DNA of 64,000 nucleotides. It comes from Ascochyta rabiei (Eukaryota > Ascomycota > Dothideomycetes > Pleosporales > Didymellaceae). Where the stretch lies: the NCBI RefSeq assembly GCF_004011695.2, contig NC_082407.1, forward strand, positions 372,001-436,000, in the 5' to 3' direction. The notes beneath the pieces are model-generated. The model searched no databases. It worked only from the letters and a program-made list of their open reading frames with translations, and was not told the origin of the DNA. This document shows, piece by piece, positions 57,246 to 64,000 of this stretch. The position numbers were made by a program, and so were the translations under genes. How positions within the stretch are numbered: position 1 is the stretch's first letter; each line of letters begins with the position of its first letter.

Positions 57246-57961
57246 GATAGAGTTAAAGAGGATAGCAGGTGTATTAAGGTACGTAGTGTGTAGTAACAAG
57301 ACTAATTGCTAGAGTATTAGTAATAACCTCTAATACCTTTATATAGTCTGGGCTAACTAGCCCTATAGTACCTCGCTAAGGCAGGTAGAGGTACCTCTAG
57401 GCCCAGCGCCTAATAATGCCTCCCTTCTCTAGATTGTTTAGCTTAAACAATGGTATAATTAGTAATGCTGTACTATTTTAGCCTAGCTTTAGACATGTTT
57501 ACTCTATCTGTCCTGTTATAGCTAATTCTAACTAGGCTTAGGCATTTTAGACGCCTTATAAGGCAGGATAGGGCTTAATACTAATTCTACCTTTACCTAG
57601 TAAAAGTTAAACAGAAATCCTCTCTTACCTCTTACTTTACCTCTAGGGTCTAGGTAGCTGTCTGCGTAGGCTAAAGCTCTAACTAGTTAGCTAGTAGCAT
57701 ATAAGCTATCTATATCCCTAGGTTTATTAATTACTACTATATCCTATTTTATTTTAGTAAGTACTAACCTATTCTATCTAGCACTTTTGTAAGGATAGCT
57801 AAGGGATTTTCTAGGTCTTTCTAGCACGTTCTAATATTTTTTAGCAGATAGCACCACATAACACACCTTAGTAACCTTTTTAAACTGTTCCTAACTGCTA
57901 CTACCTACTACTAACTGTTACTAACTGTTACTAACTACTATTTATTATAGCTGTTATATCT
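57246..57961. repeat. AT-rich decayed repeat
   Basis: No protein motif. The right end has short direct repeats CTAACTGTTA/CTACTAACTG near 57,895-57,945. It could contain an LTR of the Gypsy element to the right, but no second copy was found to prove it. Confidence 0.4.
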
Positions 57962-58171
57962 ATGCCTGCTTACTACAAGATTAACATTACTAAGAATAGT
58001 AGAACTACTAAGTAGTGCTGTATACTCTATCTCTACTATATTACTAATAGTAATGTCTATAGGGACTATTATTTCTCTACTAACCTAGCTTTATAGAGTA
58101 GCCTGCGTTATAGGGACACCTAGGCCTACTACTATAGAGAATGTTATAATAGTAATAAGAATTGCCTATTA

Positions 58172-58223
58172 GTACGTGTTTTGTCTCCTTTTAGCTTATT
58201 TTAGCATCTTTTAACACGTTTAG
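58172..58223 (+). other. Candidate intron 1 of the dead gene
   Basis: GTACGTGTTTTGTCTCC... to ACACGTTTAG, 52 bp. Its first 35 nt are nearly the same as the intron at 58,614. Confidence 0.45.
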
Positions 58224-58613
58224 GGCCCTAATAAGTACACTAACAGCTATTTAAGGCTTTCTAGTAATATAGCGCGCCTTTACTTTAGTTATTACGTAGT
58301 TACTACTTCTTATAGGCTTAGACCTTGTCTAAGCCTTAAGTGAGATAGGGCAGTTACCTGCCCTATAGACATATTAGAAGGACATACAACATGTTACCTC
58401 CTTAAGAGATATAATACCATATTAACCCTTATTACATCCTACCCTAAGGCTAGTCTATAACACTGCTGCTTATACTGCTATTGTTAATATAGCTAGCGTT
58501 AAGACTACCCCTATAACACCTACTACTACTACGCCTATGTCTATTAATAAGAAGACTATAATAGGCAAGTCTATTGTTAACTAGGCTAGCTTGTTACTAG
58601 GTATAATTTAAGA

Positions 58614-58663
58614 GTACGTTCTGTCTCTTTTTAGCTTATTATAGCATAATTAAACCTTTATAG
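58614..58663 (+). other. Candidate intron 2 of the dead gene
   Basis: GTACGTTCTGTCTCTTTTTA to CCTTTATAG, 50 bp. Shares TTTTAGCTTATT-x-TAGCAT with intron 1. Confidence 0.45.
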
Positions 58664-59129
58664 GAACTATTTACTGTAGGAAGACCTACTTATACTCTAT
58701 AATAGCAACCCCTACGTATGTAAGTTAACCTTATCTAGCATCTATATTAAGAAGTAAGATTAATCTAAGGCTAGTACTGTTAAGGCTAAGATAAAGCAAA
58801 AGAAGATATTAGAGGAGAGTAGTAGTAAGTCTAATCTAGACGCGCCTATTACCCCCTGTAAGAACGTATTATAGCATATTTTAACCTGTTTTAATAATAT
58901 CTAACTTCTTTTATAGTTAAAGTACTAGATTACAGGTACTAGTAAGACACTTAGTTAGCTCTAAGAGGAGCAGGAGGAGCAGGAAGCTGCCGAGCAGGCT
59001 GCCGCCAATACTGCCGCTGCTGCTGCTAAGAATCCTTATAGTTACAAGGCTGCTACTTATACCTATAGTAGTAGTTCTAGTCAGTAGATGTTCCTTATAA
59101 TAGAAGGTTTAGATTAATAATACCTAAGT

Positions 59130-59690
59130 TTGTAGTTAGTAGACAGGTTTAGGCTAATATAGCAATTAGGTGCATTACACTCTTAGATAGTCTAAATAAT
59201 ACTAGGAAGGTGTTCTTCTATACTAATTCTCCTATATTTGCTTATAATTATAACTATATAATATAGTATATAACTTTCTTTATTTTCTTATATTAGAAAT
59301 AGCTATAATAGGCTAAAAGATGTCTGCTTTAGCTAGTCTGTATTTCCTAGGGTAAGGTACGGTTGTGTTTTCCCTTAGCATAAACTATTAAACACTTATT
59401 AATTAAAAAGCCCCTGTAGGGAAAAATTATAATTAAGTTAAGGTATTTAGCCTTTTTAGTCCCCCCCTTTTTTAGACTTTAACCTTAATATCTTATTACG
59501 CAGTCTAAGCAGTTACTTTGTTATTTTCTAGTATTATTTTAGCAATTCTTTAGAAAGATTTGTGCTAATTTCCTAGGAATTTTCTAAGTTAGGGAATCTG
59601 TTCTACTTAATAAGGTATTCCTACTATCTGTTAGCTAGTTACCTTCTGTAAAGGACTTTTTCTACATCCTACACCTTCTCTTCCCCCTTA
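59130..59690. other. Non-coding gap with a possible polypurine tract
   Basis: Holds CCCCCCCTTTTTT at 59,461-59,473, which on the minus strand is AAAAAAGGGGGGG, like a polypurine tract of the Gypsy element to its right. If real, the 3' LTR would begin just left of it. Unconfirmed. Confidence 0.35.
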
Positions 59691-62600
59691 ACTATAGGTT
59701 CTTATATTTATTTCTATATAGTTAGAAGTTAACTTTTTAGTATGTATAGGTCTAGTATCAACGCATAGAATACTAGGTAGATTCCTTTTATTCCTAGTAG
59801 GTCTACTCTGTATGCACTAGGGCTAATCTAGACTGTAATAGTCCTAGGTCCTAGGTATTTCTAGTCTAGCTTCTTTTTTAGGCGTACTGTCCTAATATTC
59901 TTACTAGAGACTAGTACTTTGTTACCTACTTTAAAGGGTACTAGTAGTTGTTTCTTATCTAAGTGTTTCTTTTAATACTTGTTTAACTCCTCTATATTTA
60001 CTTTACAGGTAGCCTATAAGGAAATAACTCTAGCAGCTAATTTCTTTGCAAGGGGAGATTCTCTACCTTTTAATACTAAAGTAGGCTAATCTGTGCCCCT
60101 TAGATCTATGCTGTAACAGGCTTAGAAGGGTGTTATATTTATAGATGTGTAAATACTATTATTATACGCAAATTCTATAATTAAAATCTATAGGGCCTAA
60201 TTGTCTTATTCTAGAGTACAGTAGCAACGTAAGTACTGTTTAAGAGTCTAATTTTGCCTTTCTATTTAGCCATCTGTCTAGGGATAATAGGCTAATATTA
60301 AGACTTGTCTTAAGTTTAAATAGTAGTTAAAGGTTTCCTACGTCTTTAAGTTTATTAGTAGCCCCTAATCTAAGATAATTTGTGCTAGCGCGCTGTGTAA
60401 ACAGATAATTTCTCTAACCTAGGCGTGTGCTAGATCTTTTCTATCCTAATTAGCCCTAGCTAGTATATAATGTAATATTTTAGTTAATTTATAAACTACT
60501 ACTAGTATAGAGCTATACACTGACCTAGCCACCTTACTAGAGGGTAATTCTACAATAAAATCTATTTTTACGTCCTCCTATAGTTAGCTTAGCACTAGTA
60601 AAGGTTATAATAACCTATATAGTTTGTGTTAGGCAGTAGTTAATCACCTACATACTAAGCAGTTATAGTAGTAGTTAGATACATCTATAGTAATGCCCTT
60701 CTAGGCGTATCTGCGCTAAATCTTCTCTAGGGTCCTTTGTGCTCTAACGTGTCCTAATATTAGGTTATTATAACATTCTTTAATTACTTACACATTATCT
60801 TCTAGCCTTATAAGTAAGATGCGCTTCTCCTTAGCTGTATTATCTTTTTCTAGGTTATTTTGTCCTATTTTAACGTTGCTTAACTCTTTCTTAGTGCTAG
60901 AGAGTTTGTCTATGTTATCTAAGTCTGTTATTAGCTCTATATAACTATTCTCTCTTAATTCTTCTCTTTTAAGATCCTTTATATCCTTTCTTCCTTTTAT
61001 AGATAAATAAGGGTTATAGCTGCTACTAGGAGAGTATTAGGGTTCCTTCTAGTTAGGATCTCCTAAAGCGGTTGTATAAAAGCCTTGTTGTACTTTTATA
61101 AGGGGTCTTATACTTCTCTTATGTAATTAGGACGCTGTAAGGGTCTATCTATAGGGTTTGTAGACCCTAGGTAATAAGTAATTATAAAGTTAAACTTAGA
61201 TAATATTAAGTATGCCCTTACTTACTAACAGCTAAGAACCTTTGTCTCTATAAACTATTTTAGGTTTTAGTAATTTATTAGGATCTTAAAGAAGGTACTG
61301 TCTAAGTATCTTTGCTAATACTGTAGACTCTAGACAATTGTAAGAAGGTCCTAGTTATAAGTATTGTAGTTATACTTAGCTTAGATTAACTTCTTTAAAT
61401 AGAAGTCTATAGGCCTCTATCAGGCCAGCTTCCCCTCCCTGGGGACTAGTTAACTAAGGATTCCTAAGATAGCGCCTCTAGAGGCATCTACTTCTATCCT
61501 AGTCTGTCTCCTAGGTATAAAATAAACTAAGATAGGTACGTTAATAAATAAATCCTTTATATTCTAGAAAGCTTATAGGGATTCTTTGCTTAGCTTAAGA
61601 GGCTAACTCTCCTCCTTCCTTATTACTTAACCAGATTTAGCTGAATTTAGCCCTTTCTTAGTTAATTAGGTTAATAGTAAGGCTAATTTAGAAAACCCTG
61701 TAATAAACCTCTAATAGTAGTTTATAAAGCCTATAAATACTTAGATATTACAAACTATACGCAGGATTAGCTATTCTTAGATTATTTTAACCCTGTCTAG
61801 GTTAATGCTTACCTCTTTAGGTAAGACTATGTACCTAAGGTACTCTATATATTAACAGTGCTATTTATACTTATCTAAGCGCATATAGAGGTTTACTTTA
61901 CAAAGCCTCTCTAAGACCTCCTTAACGTGTCTAACGTAGTCTTCCTCTGTCTTAGAGTATACTAATATATTGTCTAGATACATAATATAAGTTATATTAA
62001 CTAATCCTATTAGTGCCTTATTTATATAGGCCTAAAATTAGGTAGAAGCATTTGTAAGTCTAAACAGCATTACTGTGTACTTAAAATGTCTATACCTAGT
62101 TTAAAAGATAGTCTTCTACTTATCTTCTTCCTTAATTTAGATATAGTAATATGCCTTATAAACATCTAGTTTAGTATAGAACTTAGCTTACGCTAGTTAT
62201 TCTAGTAACTCTATAATTAGTAGCAATAGATAGTAGTTTTTAACTATTATCTTATTTAGACCTCTATAGTCTACACACAGTCTTAGGTTACTGTCTTTCT
62301 TCTTTAAAAAGAGAATAGGCGCTCCTACTAGCAACCTTAAGTATTATATCCAGCTACATTGTAGATATTCTGCTAGGTACTTTCTAAGTATCTTTAATTC
62401 TCTTGTAGATAGCCTGTATAACAGTTAGTAGAAGGAAGTAGCTCCTTCTGTAATATTATTTGCTAGGTTATACTCTCTTTACTCTAGTAGAACCTAAGCA
62501 TTATTCTATAATCCTAAGTGCGTATAATTGCGATATACTTCTAGAATTAGTCCTCTTTTAGCAGATATTAGGTTATATATACCTACTAAGTTTACTATAC

Positions 62601-64000
62601 ACATATAAACATCTACTAAGAGGCTTCTTATAGTGCGTTTAAACTCTTTAGCATCTTCTAACACTATTTTCTCTAGTTTAGGGGAGTCCCTATACTTCTT
62701 CCCTTAGAAGAGTATATACTAGCTTAAATAGCTTAGCTTAGGATTTATCTAGTTAATCTAGAGTAATCTAAGGTATATCTTATACCTTTGTAGGTCTGTA
62801 ACTATAAAAGGTATCTATTAGACCTCCTATCTTCTACAGGAGTTAACAATAGATACTTCTACTGTAGTTACTCTATAGATAGGCAATTCTGCTCTGCCTA
62901 CACCTTTAGCTACTATTTTATTTAACAGTATAACCTCTAGATCCTACTCCTTTGCTAGGAGAACTAAAATTAAGTTTAGTTATAACCCTCTATCTATTAA
63001 GGCTTCTATATTCTCTATATTACCTATAGATACTTTAACTATAAGTAGGTATATATGTTCTAGGTACACTACCTTATAAAAAGAGATATTCTTCTTCTTC
63101 TCCTTAGACAATTTAATATAGGCTACAAGAGAGAAGATTAGGTCTTAGGCCCCTTGTCTTTTTCTAACTTATCTAGAGTAGGGTCTTTCTAGTTTAACTT
63201 TAGCTTTAGGCAGTTAGGGCAGTAGTAACTAGTTTCTCTATACTTAAGGTATACGTTTTAGCCCTTATATAGCCTATCTTAGCCCTTTTTACCCTTTACT
63301 AGCTTCTTACAGAACTTCTTAGACTTAAATAACTTTTTTAGAGTTTTTATATTCCCCTCTAACCTAGAGTTACTAAATTAGTGCTTCTGTAGTCCTTTGT
63401 TAGTTGTCTTACCCTTAGCTAGAGTCTTCTTAGGTAGCTGTTAGCTATAATAACCTAGTCTCTAGTTAATAATATTAGCTTATTCCTCTACCTTTAGGAT
63501 TATGTCTCTTTAATTATAGAAGATAAGGAATAAGTTCTTTTATATACTAGGGAGTAGTATAGTAATATATTATAGGACTTAAAGCTCTAGTATATATAAG
63601 TTACCTAGTTCCTTCTATAGTAGACGCATAAAGTCTAGTAGATCTATAGGGGACTAAGATTTCTGCTGCTTATATTACTTTAAGGATTTATACGCCACTT
63701 ACTTATGTTTAGCTAGTATTCCTAGAGTATCTAGTATAATTCTTTTTAGCTCTTATTACGTTAGTTCTTAGGTTAGCTAATTACAGTAGTTAGTTATGCA
63801 GTAGGCCTGCTATAATATCTTTAGGTTCTCTAAGAGGTACCTTACGCTAAAGTTAATCTTTTATTTCTCTATAAGGAAATTAACTAGGGATTAGAGGAAG
63901 TATCCCTTACAATCTCTCTCCTAATAGTTATATCTAGTGCAGTTATGCTTTATATACTTCTATAGGGGTTTAGGTTATAGAAGATTTATAGATAGAAAAG
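59460..64000 (-). mobile_element. Third Ty3/Gypsy element, different family, truncated by window end
   Basis: Minus-strand gag-pol whose 5' part and LTR lie beyond 64,000. The protein differs clearly from the 27-45 kb family in wording and composition. No LTR pair visible in the window. Confidence 0.7.
59690..64000 (-). pseudogene. Gypsy gag-pol relic, third family, partial
   Basis: Right to left: a possible zinc knuckle near 63,240-63,190 (SYYCPNCLKLK); protease region about 63,050-62,700; RT with YTKLDVYKAYYYI (near 62,180-62,140), FKYTVMLFRLTNAST (near 62,090-62,050) and YLDNILVYSKTEED (near 61,985-61,940; the usual YLDDILVYS with Asp to Asn); RNase H about 61,640-61,280; integrase about 60,900-60,000. 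TAA and TAG stops throughout. Confidence 0.8.

Larger units (their letters stand above)
57962..59125 (+). pseudogene. Dead spliced gene of unknown function, convergent with a Gypsy pol
   Basis: Exon 1, 57,962-58,171, is exactly 70 codons from ATG (MPAYYKINITKNSRTTK). Three intron-like gaps follow: 58,172-58,223 (52 bp), 58,614-58,663 (50 bp) and 58,858-58,916 (59 bp, with TCTAAC branch). Exon 2 includes RLRPCLSLK, DRAVTCPIDILEGHTTCYLL (Cys/His-bearing) and, in a shifted frame, TPITPTTTTPMSINKKT. The last part is Glu/Ala-rich (LQEEQEEQEAAEQAAANTAA) and ends Ser-rich before 59,125. Breaks are TAA and TAG. No family recognised; it resembles the Gypsy copies' extra gene only in position, splicing and Cys content. 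Confidence 0.42.

Noticed and set aside
1..64000. Starship-type giant element
   Set aside because: No DUF3435 tyrosine recombinase frame or matching boundary repeats were seen. Separate element borders explain the repeats.

Overview
This window looks like a filamentous ascomycete chromosome, most probably a Dothideomycete (Pleosporales type). The reasons are short GT-AG introns, a single-exon F-box gene, a secreted GH127-type sugar hydrolase, a DUF7924-like protein, pogo/Fot-type DNA transposons, and massive repeat decay of the RIP type (repeat-induced point mutation, CpA to TpA on both strands). In the repeats CA and TG are scarce, TA is everywhere, and old reading frames are broken almost only by TAA and TAG. 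No tRNA, rRNA or CRISPR array was seen.

Layout. 1-14.2 kb is a stack of decayed elements: a Thr/Pro-rich dead ORF, a minus-strand Copia element carrying pogo copy A, then a plus-strand Copia element carrying a second-type pogo element (D), which itself carries pogo copy B. 14.3-20.6 kb is a gene-poor, normal-composition island with one intact gene (F-box, 16,553-17,986) and several relics. 20.7-25.6 kb is a decayed Helitron with Rep and PIF1-like helicase. 26.2-45.7 kb is a dead two-exon gene split by two copies of one Gypsy family (27,077-35,350 and 35,426-45,585). Each copy has two 193-bp LTRs and perfect 5-bp target duplications; the second also carries pogo copy C. 45.7-55.95 kb is a second island with a DUF7924-like gene (one premature stop) and a GH127 gene with seven in-frame stops and no frameshift. 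55.95-64 kb is repeat again: a pogo relative (E), a dead spliced gene, and a third, different Gypsy element running off the window end.

How it fits together. Insertion order can be read from clean TA or 5-bp target duplications. Genes in the second island carry stops of the same type as the neighbouring repeats, which suggests RIP leaked into single-copy DNA, while the F-box gene stayed intact. The least expected structure is in the two Gypsy copies: between the end of pol and the 3' LTR there is a plus-strand, apparently spliced gene of about 280 codons, convergent with pol and not part of the usual gag-pol plan.
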